Assembly: GCA_029224185.1 (NCBI GenBank)
Contig: CM055198.1
Span: 21,121,919-21,185,918, forward strand
Source of the DNA: Karalla daura
Taxonomy: Eukaryota > Chordata > Actinopteri > Chaetodontiformes > Leiognathidae
Reading direction: 5' to 3'
DNA length: 64,000 bases
Both the position numbers and the translations under genes were made by a program. The notes under the pieces were generated by a model. That model was not told where the DNA came from and ran no database searches. It saw only the letters and a list, made by a program, of their open reading frames with translations. This document shows, piece after piece, positions 10,354 through 22,143 of this stretch; position 1 is the first letter of the stretch; each line of letters starts with the position of its first letter.

Positions 10354-13260
10354 CTGACTGACAGACACACGCGTGCGCGCGCACACACATATCAGCACAC
10401 GTACACATATGCACACACGTCGGAAGTAGAGACTGAGGCGACCAGTCTCACCGAAAAGAAAAAAGAAAATTCCAACAACCGATCATTGGTTTCCGATTGA
10501 CTCTAAGTTTACACGGTCTTACATTCCCTCAGAAAAGAGCCATAGTAGATAGCACGAGACGTACATTAGGTCCTATCGTTGAACGCTCAAACAGTCGTTT
10601 CTCGTTCTGTATCATATACAAGCCACGCCTGCAACTGGACAACAACAAGTGAATAACAAAAAAAAAAAAGTGACGCAAGTCCAAGTTCAAGGCCGAATTA
10701 CCAGATTTAACAAAGAATGCTCTCACTCTCCGTGGTGTACAGTATACGGAGTGAGACACCAGAAGCTGCACCAGTATCCCCACCTTGTTCCCTCTGTCGG
10801 TTGCCTCTTTTCCAGTGCTCTTGCTCTCATCCTTTTCCATCCTTTTCTTCCTCTCGCTGAATGTATCTGTGCAGATCTGAACTAGGGACGCGGGGACGCG
10901 TCGTTCAGGGCCTCCTCTTGCTGGAGACAGACAGACAGACAGACAGACAGCTGATTTCTTGCTCACCTCTAATCCCTCATCCGCTCGACTTTCCTCTGCT
11001 TCTTCATTTTGCTGCTTGGACATGGCAAGTTTGGGATCTGAGTATCACAGCCGCCACTAAATCTTGTGCTTTTTTTCCTATCGTTTTTAAAACAAACAAA
11101 ACAAAACAAAAAAAAGTCTTCTGCCGTCTGCCTGCCATGCGACCCATCTCTGCCCATCTCTGTTTCTGTCTCTGTGTTTCTCCTTCTCTCTGAAGTCTTC
11201 AACCCCCGAGAGCCCGAAGACCCCCTCCAGCCCTTGGGACCTAGAGTGAATGGCGATCCAACTAACACACCCTTTTGCACCCTCTCATAGAAGGACATGG
11301 ATGCAATCCCGTCCGCCCCCTTACGGAAGAACCTTTTAGTCTCGGAGCGTATTGCTCCGAGCGGATGCTTTGTGGTGACAGCTAACAGCTAAATAACTTT
11401 CACACGTGCACACCGATGCAAAATTGACGAACGTGCAAGACGAGAAGCCACTGTCTTCTGCTGAGCCATTTTTCAGTGATCGGTCACGCGATGATGATGA
11501 TGATGATGATGATGATTAGGCACAAGTTGCGTTGCGACGGCTTCAAAGTGAGGATGGCGAGGTTAAAGTGAGAAGGGAGGAAGGAAGTAGAAGGATGGAC
11601 AAAGAGGATGACGCAACATCCCGACATCCACTTGGAACCAAACCTTGAAAACAAAGGAGGAGATCAATGTTAACAGAAACAAACAAAAAAGAAAAAAAGA
11701 AAGAGGATTTCTACTCTTGCCAAACGTGTGGAAGGGTGACCTCAGTAAAACCACCTCCATACCACAGAGCCTCATCACCCTGGGCCGACATGCGCATGTT
11801 CACACCATCGCTTTGAAGCCCCTGAACTGAAGAAACAGACATTACGCTGCAGCGCTGCAGCTCAGTGTTTTGCTCAGAATCAATCAGATGTGAACCGATG
11901 CCTTTATCTAGAGGAGAGACGTTTTTCTTTTTTTCCGTTTTTGTTTTTTGTTGTAGTGATCCCCACAACCTCTAAGCGTTGGGCTCTGGTGGTGGTCTCC
12001 GTGCCCCCCCCTCCACCCACCCACACCCTGGTTGTTGAGGCGGGGGTGCGTTTGTTGCGAGTGCATCTCCACTCCGAGGCCCCCGGCCCTTTTCTTTCTT
12101 TCTTTATTGAGGTTGATGAGGCGAGGAAGCACAAAGCAGGACCTGGAAACAAAAAGAGGGGAGAACACGTGGCTGGTGTTGTGGAGTGAGCGTCCTTTCT
12201 TTGCCTGTGAAATTGTACAATTTGTTTTTTCTCGTACGTTCGAGTGAGAACTGTTATATATTTCAATGTTTGTTTGCGTGTTTGATTGTTTTGCATTGAC
12301 CTCTGCTTTCATTTGTACTGTTGCCGTTCCTGTTTTTGTTGGTTGGTTTGTTTTAGTTTTGTTTGTTTTTTTTAATCTGGAAATTTCCTTATAACTGTTA
12401 CTATTATTATTGCATTGTAACAATTGTTTCATTATTTTATTGTATTTTCATTTGGCAACTTCTGGAGGCATGTTGTGCACTACAAAAAAAAAATCTAATT
12501 ATAAATCTATATGCATATACATATATACAGGTATCATGTATATATAAGTGTATGTGCCATGATTGTAAAGTATGAATGTGTGCAGATCTAAATGGGATAT
12601 TTTTGTCAATGAAGAACAAGATAAAATATTGCTGAGGTTTAGTTTTAAAATGAATATTTTTCTAAAAGAACAAAAAACTATATTGAACTTAAAATACTGC
12701 CCTGTCCCTAAAGATGAAGCACGATGTCACTGCCTCTATCAATGTGTATTTATGTTTTATAAACGATATAAAGCACTATCCAAGTTACATTAAATGTATG
12801 TTTATAATTATGATGTTAGAAGGTTGTGGTGATGCCTTTCGTTCCGTTTGTTCCTTTCTCTGTGAGGTCTGTCCCAGTGCTACTGACACCTTAACGCCAC
12901 TTGATCCTTAACAGGCGCAAAATGAGGAAAAAAAAAAACATAAAAAAAACAAAGAAAATCCAGTGTGATTGAATGTCAATATTAAAAGTGTTCAGACTAC
13001 AAAGACCGACCTGTTTCATTTGAGGACTGAGTGTTTCATACGCAGCACACACAGTCCCGTCTATATAAACACATGGGTCAATACTATTGTTACTTCCTAA
13101 ATGAAATGTGTGTTTGAAGGATGTTACTGTTTATCGATTCTTGTACTCAAGCAGTTTCGTTGTCGAGCTGACATTAAAAAAAAGAACTATTCTCCTGTGA
13201 TTGTATTCGCTGGATGAGAGGCTTTATTTTCAATAAATAAACACGTTTATTCAAAACCTT
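10354..13260 (+). other. fosb: fosb 3' UTR (estimated)
   Basis: There is no other gene signal between the fosb stop and a doubled AATAAA at 13232-13241, which follows ATTAAA sites near 12980 and 13170. The region is rich in U and AU runs (12230-12700), as expected of an unstable immediate-early mRNA. Its end is inferred, not shown. Confidence 0.55.
13232..13241 (+). terminator. fosb: Polyadenylation signal, probable fosb 3' end
   Basis: Two overlapping AATAAA hexamers (AATAAATAAA) lie 2.9 kb after the fosb stop codon. Weaker ATTAAA hexamers upstream could give shorter mRNAs. Confidence 0.5.
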
Positions 13261-14584
13261 TAAGGACATTCATTGTTGTTCAGACACGGCTCCCGGTGGT
13301 CAGGAAATGGGCAGACCTCATCATTTTTTATCAATGTTGAATAAGGACTGTGTTTGTACAGATGTTGGAGATGCCTTTTGATTTCTCTCCAAATGCAAAT
13401 GTGATGAGAATATGTTTCCGGTGTGAGAATAAGCATAAAACATATTCAATAGTTCTCATGTACATAGGTTTTTGTGGTGCTACTTATGGTATACTATACT
13501 GACGAGGCCGTTTCACATTGTTTGGTGGAAGTTTGAGGCTCCAGATAAAACGAACACGCTCCTTGTCTTGAGGAGATCCTTTTATTCAAAGTGGAAGCCA
13601 ATAACAGTGAATTCCCAACAGCTGAAGCTCTGAGAGCCCAGTCGTAGTGATTTGATATCGATCGCCTGCTACATCTTTGAGTGTCATAGACAGATCTCAG
13701 AGGGCCTTTGTACTGTACCTGCTCTCCACACGTGTGCCCTTGGTCACCAAACAGCGTATATATGAGAAACATTCTGTCATATGATTTCTTTGCCTTGGAT
13801 TCAAATGATCTTGCCTGACAAATGGTCCACAAATGGGTTGTACAGAGTCATGGATGATAACAAAGACGGAATATGAGAAACACTCCGCAGCCAGCTTTAA
13901 GATGGAGCACCTGCCTGCACCCACTTGTACTGTACAGAGGCAACGTTGGCGTCGACTGACCAAGAGCTTTCCTATTTTTCTACGATGACATGAAAGTTGC
14001 TCCGTTTCCATCTCTCTGCACGTACGCATACACGTATACGCTCTGATTTCCCTATTTTCCCTGGTATGAAATGCAATACTTATTATCCTCTTGGATAAAC
14101 ATAATGTAGCAAATCACACAGTGCTCATACTGACTGCTACTCTATGTCAAGTGTGATGATGTATTGCTTTAATATTCGGTTTTTGTTACAATATTTAAAA
14201 AAAAAAAAGATTCACTTGTGGGAAAATTCTGAGTTTGAAGCAAAAGATTGTGTGAAAATATAGCTTAAAATGATCTCTTCTTTCATTTCTCCTCAAAAGA
14301 AATCTGAAAATCTGTCTTTCAATTGATTTCATATCAAGAATCAGTCGCTGTCTCATCTATGTTTGTGACAATGGACTCTGTGTATGTTTCTCAACGGTCA
14401 TGGTGTGTTTCAATGGTGAAAAGACAGCGATTGGGTTTGTCTTCACAAATCTGAGGTAAACCATGAAAAACCAAAAGGCTTTAGCTGTAGATGTGGCGTC
14501 GGCTACTTTTGCATGAACAGCAATATTCAGAACATTTTAAACAGAAGATAACTAGTGTTTATAGAATATTCACCTCATAGACTA

Positions 14585-16760
14585 TCAGGATCGATCCCTC
14601 TCAACAAAACATAACGTGTTTTCAGAGTAGTTTCAAACTTTTTTTCAAGTAAGAGTTCACAATCGAGGTTCTTCATTCAGCGACCTGGGAAAAAAAACAT
14701 CTCCTCTCCCATGTTCATGGTCTTTCTTTTGAACGTTTATGTACCTTTTTTTTTCCTATGTATGCTTATTGTTCTGGAACATAATAGCAGCTCTTCAGGG
14801 TAGGGTTCACGTCTGAGTTCAGCATATCAACAACCTGGTTAAAAGTGTCTCGTCTCCCATGTTCATGGTCTGTCCAAGGCCTTGTTCGAGCATCGTCCCC
14901 CAAATTCCACCTCAAAATCTCAAAAAGTGTAAAACTACTGCTAAATTCCTACCAGGGCATTTACTGCACATGAGGTTTTGGTCTTGTTCTGAACAAAACG
15001 TATTGTGAATACAACCTTATTCAGCCTGATGTGATGAAATCATGTCTAAATAATGCAGTATATCATCTTATTCAGGTTGGGAACTGAATATTGCTGTCCA
15101 GGTAAACATAGCCATTGTCATATGTAGGTGACAGGTGTTCTTTGGTTCATGGATATTAACACATCTAGCTCATGAAGGTGCTCTGCTATGAAATTGTCTA
15201 TTTTTTCAATACAGGAAATCGATCATAACTACTTTTCTCCATATCGCTACAAAGTGTTGTTTACTTTATTTTTCTAACTTCATGTCCATTTGCTTTTATT
15301 TCTCAAGCGGACCAAAGTGTGAAACGCACTTGTTGCTGTTGCAGTCCTCGTCTTTACATTTCATCTTCTGGCCCTTTTTGTCAACTTTTAAAGGTTTACA
15401 TGATGATTTCAAGATTGCAAAAGCTGGGTGAGATGTCTCCTTTAATGGTGGTTTGACCAAATGCCATTCATTTCCAATTTGTGAAGAAATTACGTAAATA
15501 AACAACATATTATAGGGTTCATGTCTCTCCAGTTTTCATGCTTGATCTTGTTTTTGACCCATTTAACATTTATTGACTTTAAAAAGTGTCATTTATCATC
15601 GTTATCCTCTCAGACCACAGGTGGCGAGCGTGCATCCTCTCAATTACAAGTCAAAAGTTTTCTAAAGTCGTTACTTTGAGGTAAAAATTGTGACATGATT
15701 CTGCATTAAAAACCCTGCACAACAAGACTGTATACAAATTTTAGAAAGCAATACATATTTATTGTTATTATTATTTGGAAATCACCATAAAGTATAAACT
15801 GTATCATCAGCTTCATACATCAGAGGCGTCACTCTAGTCTGTCAGGCTCTGAGCAAGTTAGAAGTTTCTCATGTTCTTCCCTGTTTGTTTGCCATTGTCA
15901 TCTTATGTAATATTCCATAAACTACATGCTGCATAATGTACTCCAACCTAGTAGAAACCCAGAAGCGAGGGACAGACGGCCGCTGCCTGTAATAACGTGG
16001 TGATATTCCAGGAATATTTCTGATTGTTCAGTAGGATGAGTGCAGCTGAGAAAACAAGCTCAAAGTTGCCTTTGTGCAGATTTAGTTTTCAGTATAGGGT
16101 TAAAGCTTAGAGCCCTCCTGCCTGTGAAAAATGAACAATCGTCTACTTTGTGATTTGTCCTTTGCAAGAGCTTTACGGCATCTTTTAATTACAAGTCGGA
16201 GAAGGAGGAACTGTTGATGCTAAAAGGAGAATCCAAGGAGTTGCAACTCAACAGGCTTCATGGACTCTTGAGGTTTCATGTCTTGATTTGAAATTAATTT
16301 GTGTATTTATCAGCTGCATGTTGACAAAAGCCTGTGTGTAATTCTCATGTTCTCCTCATGAGAGTATGGATTTATTATTCTGGTTTCCTTGGACTGTCCA
16401 AAAACATGCTGAACTTTCAAGTTAGGGTTTAACTCCAAGAAAGTAGTTGGATGCATGTTGGAAAAAGCAACTCCTAAGAGGTTCATGGCCACTGTGTCTG
16501 TCTGTTGTTCTGCAACACAATAACTGCTTTACAGACTAGTTTCAAACATGCTCCAATAAGAGTTCACATCTGAGGTCTGTCATTCTGCAACCTGGTTATA
16601 AATATCTCCTCTCCCATGTTCATGGTCTGGCCAAAGCCTTGTTCAAGAACTGCCCGCTTCACAAGTGTAAATACCTCTTATTTATCTAGATTTTGTTTTG
16701 GACAAAGACCATTAAACCAAAAATTCTACCAGGGCGTTTATTGCACAATAGGTTTTGGAA
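14585..16760 (+). repeat. Diverged local repeat, about three copies
   Basis: TCTCCCATGTTCATGGTCT occurs at about 14705, 14857 and 16612, each preceded by GAGTTCAC or GGTTCAC and ACCTGG. Copies 2 and 3 also share CAAGGCCTTGTTC-like and TACCAGGGC(A/G)TTTA(C/T)TGCACA blocks. The unit is roughly 200 bases. Confidence 0.6.
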
Positions 16761-16784
16761 TACTAAAAATGTCTTTCAAATAAA

Positions 16785-16905
16785 GGAAAGATAAGATAAA
16801 TGAAACCTTTATTTGCCCCGAGGTGAAGAAATTTGATTCAAGATTCAAGACCTTTATTGTCACTGAACAATGAAATTAGAGCGGCAAGGGCACTGAGATG
16901 GAAGA
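16785..16905 (+). repeat. Two teleost repeat heads in tandem
   Basis: GATAAATGAAACCTTTATTT and then GATTCAAGACCTTTATTGTC with ACAATGAAATTA are two well-known fish repeat motifs placed end to end just upstream of c19orf47. Confidence 0.5.
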
Positions 16906-17062
16906 TTAAAATGATTCCGTGCAATGTACCACGTGTCATAGTCACTTGGTTTAAAAAAAAGACTCTTAATTTAACTTTAATAAAAGCAGAATGTGCGGTC
17001 AAATAGTACTTACCTTCAGGCAGAACTTTTCCCATCTGTTCATGCTGATTTTCCAGTCTGTA

Positions 17063-17145
17063 CCGCCCTCTAGCGTCCAGAACGAAAAACTCCAGCGACG
17101 TTACGTCACAGGGCTGCGTACTTACCCCGGATGTCGGTGACGTCA
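17063..17145. promoter_or_regulatory. c19orf47: c19orf47 promoter: CTCF-like site and CREs
   Basis: CCGCCCTCTAGCG (17063-17075) is the reverse complement of a near-consensus CTCF core. TTACGTCA (17101-17108) and the perfect CRE palindrome TGACGTCA (17138-17145) follow, the latter 22 bases before the ATG. The area is CpG-rich. CREB/ATF control is inferred from motifs alone. Confidence 0.5.
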
Positions 17146-17167
17146 CAACAGCAGACTCGGTGTAAAC

Positions 17168-17186
17168 ATGGCGTCCGTGACAACAG
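17168..17186 (+). CDS. c19orf47: c19orf47 coding exon 1
   Basis: This short first coding exon (MASVTT plus one base) follows AAACATGGCG, a good start context, and ends at the donor GTAAGA. Joined to the next exon it gives MASVTTATSEWIQFF, matching the human start. Confidence 0.88.
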
Positions 17187-20100
17187 GTAAGAGCATGAAG
17201 GCCCGGCGAGCCGCTGTTTCCACTTATTAACAATTAAAATATTTAGGGAATGGACCGCGGGTAGGCCACGGTAACCGCGCCGGTTCCGGTCGCTGTTCGG
17301 TGGGTTTACAGCCGGTTCTGCTCCCGGTGAAAGCCACGAAGAGCCTGACCCGCGTCTTCATTCACGGGGGAAGCTAACAATGCTAATGCTGAATGGGAGC
17401 TCGACGGATGTGCCACCGAAGCTGTATCACTCCCTCAAATAATGAATCTTAACGTATTTAATACAACCAGATGCGTAGAGAGAAATGCGTGCAGAGGTAG
17501 GAGCTGTTGAACCGGCTCAGATGGCTCAATACATAATGCTAACATGTGCTAACCGGCACTGAATCTAATTCAAATTCAGTTTCACACTCAATTTACATCG
17601 TTTACTCAATGAAACGTTAATACGTCGGACACAGAGAGTGAGCACCGTGGCTCTGTATGCCTCTTAGGCGGGTGTCGAGCTCGTTAGCCACGGTGTGAGG
17701 TTGTCAGAGAGGAGCTGTGACTTCATCTCCATCAGTCACAGCACGTTGAGCTGAGCCATTGTTTTGGCAGCTGCTGAGCAGCCTTCAGCCCGTATCTGTT
17801 ACTGCAGCCACAACGTGGCCCGTAATTGCTGTTATAAATAACCCCCAGCTGCCCCTGGTCAGCATGTGTTGAACAGAGTGCTGCTGTCCTCCCAGGTTAA
17901 GGTCTCCCACTTGCTGTCAGGCCCTACTAAGACTGGGATCTTGTCTATAACGTCCTTTAGTGTCCTTTATTATTCTCCCATTAGCTTTTCAATCGACCTT
18001 AATGGATGTAAAACAGCTCGAACCACCCTCTGGAGATGACCTTAGATAAATGACCATAGCTTAGGTCATGGTTCAATGTCATGACAGACACTGTGCCTTG
18101 CTTCAGCTTTCTATGTGAGTGGGGGAATGAGTCAAGCAGCTAAACATGTAATACATGGATAAAAGTAACATCAGGGTGCTCCTTGCTGTGGAAAATGTGC
18201 AATATGTCTTTTAGTGTCTTATTTTCTCAGTGTGTCGTGGGATTGTTCTGCTTGTCCAACTCTGTAGGTGTTTCTTAGAATTGATCTATTTTTACACTGT
18301 CCTTTGTGTTTTGGAGACAGAGGTATACAGTTTACTGAGCCCAGCACAAATCTGCCTGCAGGCTCACAAAAGGATATTCTGAATCTCTGATTCTAAAATA
18401 GATCGACCGAGAAATGATCTCAGCAGCCCAGGAGATGAAGTATTCATGAGTTGCTGCTATTGTTATTGCAGTTTTTGTGACTCTAAAAATAGCCCCTGCT
18501 GTAGTCAGAGGTTCAGTGTTGTTTTCCTGGTGTTTGTAACAGTGTCTGGTAACAGTTTTTTGTTTGTTTTGTTTGTTTGTTTTATAGCCACCTCAGAGTG
18601 GATTCAGTTTTTTAAAGATGCGGGGATCCCAGCTGGCCTGGCTGTCACTTATGCAGTCTCATTTGTGGACCACAGGTAAAACATTTCCCCTGTTTCTCAG
18701 TGTGTTTGTCACCACACTGTGTTGTGATTTGTAGCCCAGCAGCTTCAGTACCTTCAGTATTGTCATATTCTTTTTTCCTGTTGCTACAGAATCAACAAGA
18801 ACATGCTGATGGACCTCAGTAAAGACATCATGATGGACCTCGGGATCACCGTCATCGGTGACATCATTGCCATTCTTAAACATGCCAAGCAGGTGTACCG
18901 GCAGGTGAGACCAGAGTTTCATCTTCTGAAGTACTGAGACAGGACGGCTCGTTTTCTGTGGTGCAGGCTTATGAAAATGAAATACCAGCCGAGTGTCTCC
19001 ACCATTGTTGCGAATGCAGTCATGGAGAATGGATGTGTGGCTGTCGCGGCTGTCTGGTCAATGAATCACACAGTGGACTGAGTTTATATAACCGCTGTAT
19101 GTGCTCTCCTCTCCAGGACATGTGCAAAATGGCCACAGAAGCCATCTCCTCAGGACAGACCAGTGTAAAAGCTGAGCTCAGAAGAACTGCCAACACTCGT
19201 AGGTGTTTCACTTGAATTATGATTTCATTTTTTTGCCCCCTCCTTCATTCAAAACTTCAATTTCCTGCTGCTTTACTTGGCTTTAGTCATTCTGCCCTGG
19301 GTTCCTTGTTGTATTGTTACTGGAGGATCATGCCTTGCCAGGAGCAATGAAAACCATCACTTGATCCTGATATTTGATGCCAGACGAGTTTGCACATATT
19401 GACATTCTGCAGACTGTGCAAGGAGATGCACTAAGTTGTCTATAAACATACAGTTTTCAGCATGTATTGATGATCTTCCTTTGGGGAATATATTCTGGAC
19501 AGGTCTCCAGTCGATTACACAACACACTCTCTCACACTCCCCCCGAGGCGCAACTTAGAGTCTCTAATCAACCTAAACATGTTTTTGGACTGAGGGCAGA
19601 GACTGGAGTGGCCAAAGAAAGTACTAACTGAAGGTACCAGGGAAAGTCAAATCAAACACACATAAGCACCTTGGTATTTTAGGTTATATCACAGTTCTGG
19701 ATATGCAGGGACATGTTTTTCATCATCATTTTTAGGGGCTATCGCTAATACTGCATTACAAAAGGGCTGTGCTGAATGTAGCACAACTTGCAGTTTGATC
19801 AGTTAGGATGTTGTTGATTGATCCAACTAAACCAGCTGGATGTTGTGACTTAAAGGTATTAAAGCTGGAACAAAACATTTTACTGACCCTGTCACTATGA
19901 TGTCAGCCAGTAGAGTATAATAAACGGTAGATGCAGACCTATCTAATATTACTAGAATAAACTGCATCTCTTTAAGTTTTCCTGTGACAGGTTGTGTGTG
20001 TCCTTGTACACACACTTTTAATTTAGTCCCGTCTAGAAGGCCTCACACTTTACAGAAGGCAACTGTGGAGCCCAGCTGTCCCCTGGACATGAAGAGGAGG

Positions 20101-22143
20101 CAAACTAAACCTCAACTACTTCTCTCCCTCTCTCTCCTTCTCCTCCTCTCACATAGCTGCCACTCGTATGATTGCCAACGCTCTGAGCCACGACTCCCCA
20201 CCAGCCACTCCAGCCCGGCGGCCAGACAACCGCCTGTCCGTCACCGTGTCCAACGTGCAGGCGAGCAAGAGCAGCAAAGCAGGTAGATACCAGGGAGAGC
20301 AGCTGACCCCGTCGGTCCCGCACCTCCTGCCCCCTCTGTGGCCACCAGTCCTGTCCCACCTTAACCTCTGTCTAATCCTCGTGTGTGTCAGTGTTGTGTC
20401 AGCCAGCTGATGAGGGGAATGGGTTGCCAGCCGTGAAGCGCCGGCGTGTGACAGCCGAGATGGAAGGCAAGTACATCATCAACATGCCCAAAGGCACCAC
20501 GCCTCGTACACGCCGCATCCTGGCCCAGCAGGCCGAGAAAGGTAGGCCTGACCCGATGGCCTCGCCCAATACCCGCTCCAGTGCCGCTAACAAACACAGC
20601 TAACCGCTACTAAACCTTTTCATGGAGCCGCTTCATGCTAAAACCCAATCAGGTGACTCGCGGCTCATTAAGGGAACCTGCTTGGCCTTCGTTCATCTCT
20701 CTCACGATTGAATCTCTTTACTCACACTTAACACAGACTCTGCTCTCACACATCTGCATCTGGCTGTTACCCAGGCATGAAATGTCCAGAAAGCAGTTTT
20801 AACCACTGTAAACCATTCATAACTCACATTTGTTGTGCTTTTCAAGTACAACACTAAACCTGCACAAATGAATTCACTACATTCAAAAACGTCTTCAAAG
20901 TTTGAGAAGTGAATAAGTCAATAAATACTTTGTTTGCTGGAGGAGAAGCTCATCGTGTCCTGGACATTTCATACATCACAAGAAACTCAGATGCAGAACT
21001 CATATTTCTGACTAATCACTTGTTAATTCTGGGACACCAATGAAACAAATTCTGCAAGAACAAGCTGTGAAAGCTCCCAGATCAGGGCTGCGAGAACAAC
21101 ACGAAGCCGTTCTGTTGTCTGAGCCCTGGGACCGGAGTGTTAACACTTGGCAGCCTTGCTTTGTTTTGTATGTGAGCAGTCTGACTCCTCTTCGGATCAC
21201 GCGGAAACCTGTGAATAAAACTCCTTTGCCTGTTGCTTCTCTCCTCAAAAAGGTATGAAACGGACCTCCGTGTTTGCAAGACTCGGGGCTGAATCCAAAG
21301 CCGACACGACGACGAGCAATAACAAGGTCAGTGTGTGGTCCAGAACTGAAGGTTCTGCTCACAGTGGCTCTTGTTTCGCTTCGATGGTCCTCAGCTGTAG
21401 ATCAGACTCTCAAATCAGGGCTGAAAGCATCATTGTTTACTGCAACTTTCTTATAGTGTCAATTTCATTCAATTCTACTTTGCCATCTGCAGTTTTAGAT
21501 GTTCCTACTGTGTTTACTCTCTGCCTCTACATACTAGTAAAGTTTGCCTGGCCTTGTTTGGCAGCCCACCGGTGTGTTCAGCCGCTTGGACACGGGCGTG
21601 GAGGCGGAGCCGCGGCTGGCGGGCGCCGTGTCGCTGGAGGACGAGGACAGTGACGGGGAGGGCTCCGTCCTGCAGTACGCCGGCGTGCTGAAGAGGACGT
21701 CTCCGCTGCAGAAGAGAGAAGCAGCCAAGAGGGCGGCCCCGACCACGCTGCGGCGCCTCGGAGGCAAAGCCAAACTACCTCCCTCCGACCCTCCCTCCTC
21801 CTCCTCCTCCTCCTCCTCTTTTTTGACTTCGTACGCTAACGGCCGCCCGCCCGCTAAGGTCCGGCTGCTGCAGAGACTGGGGAAGCCGGCCGCCTCGCAG
21901 CAGCTGAAGGCGGCCCCGGGCCCGGCCCTGGCCCTGGCCCCGGGCCTCACCCTGGCCCCGGCTCCGGCCGAGACCCAGGACAACAGGGTGACCACCAGCA
22001 GCAGCCGGCCCAGAGCCCAGGACAGGCTGTCCAGCGCCTGCCCCAAGGTGAGCAGCAGCACCGGGGCGGCCGAGTCTGTGGGCGCGCAGATGGACGTGAG
22101 GGCGGTGAGCGTGTTCAAGAGACTGGGCAGCAAGAAGACCTAA
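17168..22143 (+). CDS. c19orf47: SAM-domain protein, homologue of human C19orf47 (whole coding region, 8 exons)
   Basis: Coding exons are 17168-17186, 18588-18675, 18790-18904, 19117-19198, 20157-20282, 20392-20541, 21253-21326 and 21565-22143. They total 1233 nt and 410 residues; human C19orf47 has about 422. Phases agree at every junction. Residues about 8-72 (ATSEWIQFFKDAGIP to DIIAILKHAKQVYRQ) form a SAM domain, a helical protein-interaction fold. A middle block has KRRRV, a likely nuclear signal, followed by TAEMEGKYIINMPKGTTPRT, which is near-identical in human. The C-terminal part is low complexity but keeps SVLQYAGVLK and repeated VFxRLG-like motifs. I know of no well-established function; nuclear location is inferred from the basic block. 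Confidence 0.93.
18588..18675 (+). CDS. c19orf47: c19orf47 coding exon 2 (SAM domain, first half)
   Basis: The acceptor is TTTGTTTTATAG and the donor GTAAAA. It codes TSEWIQFFKDAGIPAGLAVT and the rest of the first SAM helices up to FVDH. Confidence 0.92.
18790..18904 (+). CDS. c19orf47: c19orf47 coding exon 3 (SAM domain, second half)
   Basis: The acceptor is TGTTGCTACAG and the donor GTGAGA. It codes INKNMLMDLSKDIMMDLG and IGDIIAILKHAKQVYRQ, including the long last SAM helix. Confidence 0.93.
19117..19198 (+). CDS. c19orf47: c19orf47 coding exon 4
   Basis: The acceptor is CTCTCCAG and the donor GTAGGT. It codes DMCKMATEAISSGQTSVKAE and on to NT, the start of the linker after the SAM domain. 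Confidence 0.88.
19490..19620 (-). repeat. Teleost interspersed repeat fragment, reverse orientation
   Basis: GGACAGGTCTCCAGTCGATT followed by GAGTCTCTAATCAACCTAAA and ACATGTTTTTGGACTG is the 29180 family read on the other strand. It lies in c19orf47 intron 4. Confidence 0.5.
20157..20282 (+). CDS. c19orf47: c19orf47 coding exon 5
   Basis: The acceptor is CTCCTCTCACATAG and the donor GTAGAT. It codes RMIANALSHDSPPATPARRP and SVTVSN, both conserved in human. Confidence 0.9.
20392..20541 (+). CDS. c19orf47: c19orf47 coding exon 6 (basic and conserved core)
   Basis: I chose the acceptor GTGTGTGTCAG at 20390-20391 because the next AG, at 20400-20401, would put a stop in frame. The exon codes VKRRRVTAEMEGKYIINMPK and GTTPRTRRILAQQAEK, then the donor GTAGGC. 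Confidence 0.9.
21253..21326 (+). CDS. c19orf47: c19orf47 coding exon 7
   Basis: The acceptor is CCTCAAAAAG and the donor GTCAGT. It codes GMKRTSVFARLGAESKADTT, aligned with human RTSVFDRLGAETKADTT. The polypyrimidine tract is weak, but phase and homology settle the boundary. Confidence 0.88.
21565..22143 (+). CDS. c19orf47: c19orf47 coding exon 8 (last)
   Basis: The acceptor TTTGGCAG precedes PTGVFSRLD. The exon has 192 codons and ends SVFKRLGSKKT then TAA. It is strongly GC-rich, with a serine run at residues about 296-303 and an Ala/Pro/Leu low-complexity stretch coded by GGCCCTGGCCC-type repeats. Confidence 0.92.
   Translation, partial: PTGVFSRLDTGVEAEPRLAGAVSLEDEDSDGEGSVLQYAGVLKRTSPLQKREAAKRAAPTTLRRLGGKAKLPPSDPPSSSSSSSSFLTSYANGRPPAKVRLLQRLGKPAASQQLKAAPGPALALAPGLTLAPAPAETQDNRVTTSSSRPRAQDRLSSACPKVSSSTGAAESVGAQMDVRAVSVFKRLGSKKT

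Larger units (their letters stand above)
13260..17030. other. Intergenic, fosb to c19orf47
   Basis: AT-rich with no coding signal. It contains a diverged local repeat in about three copies (14585-14745, 14770-14995, 16500-16760) and two fish repeat heads at its right end. Confidence 0.55.

Noticed and set aside
20400..20401. Alternative acceptor AG for c19orf47 exon 6.
   Set aside because: Its use would read G|CC AGC TGA, an immediate stop, whereas the AG at 20390-20391 keeps the frame.
21534..22133. A 199-codon minus-strand frame opposite c19orf47 exon 8.
   Set aside because: Mirror of a GC-rich exon; the plus strand is the homologous one.
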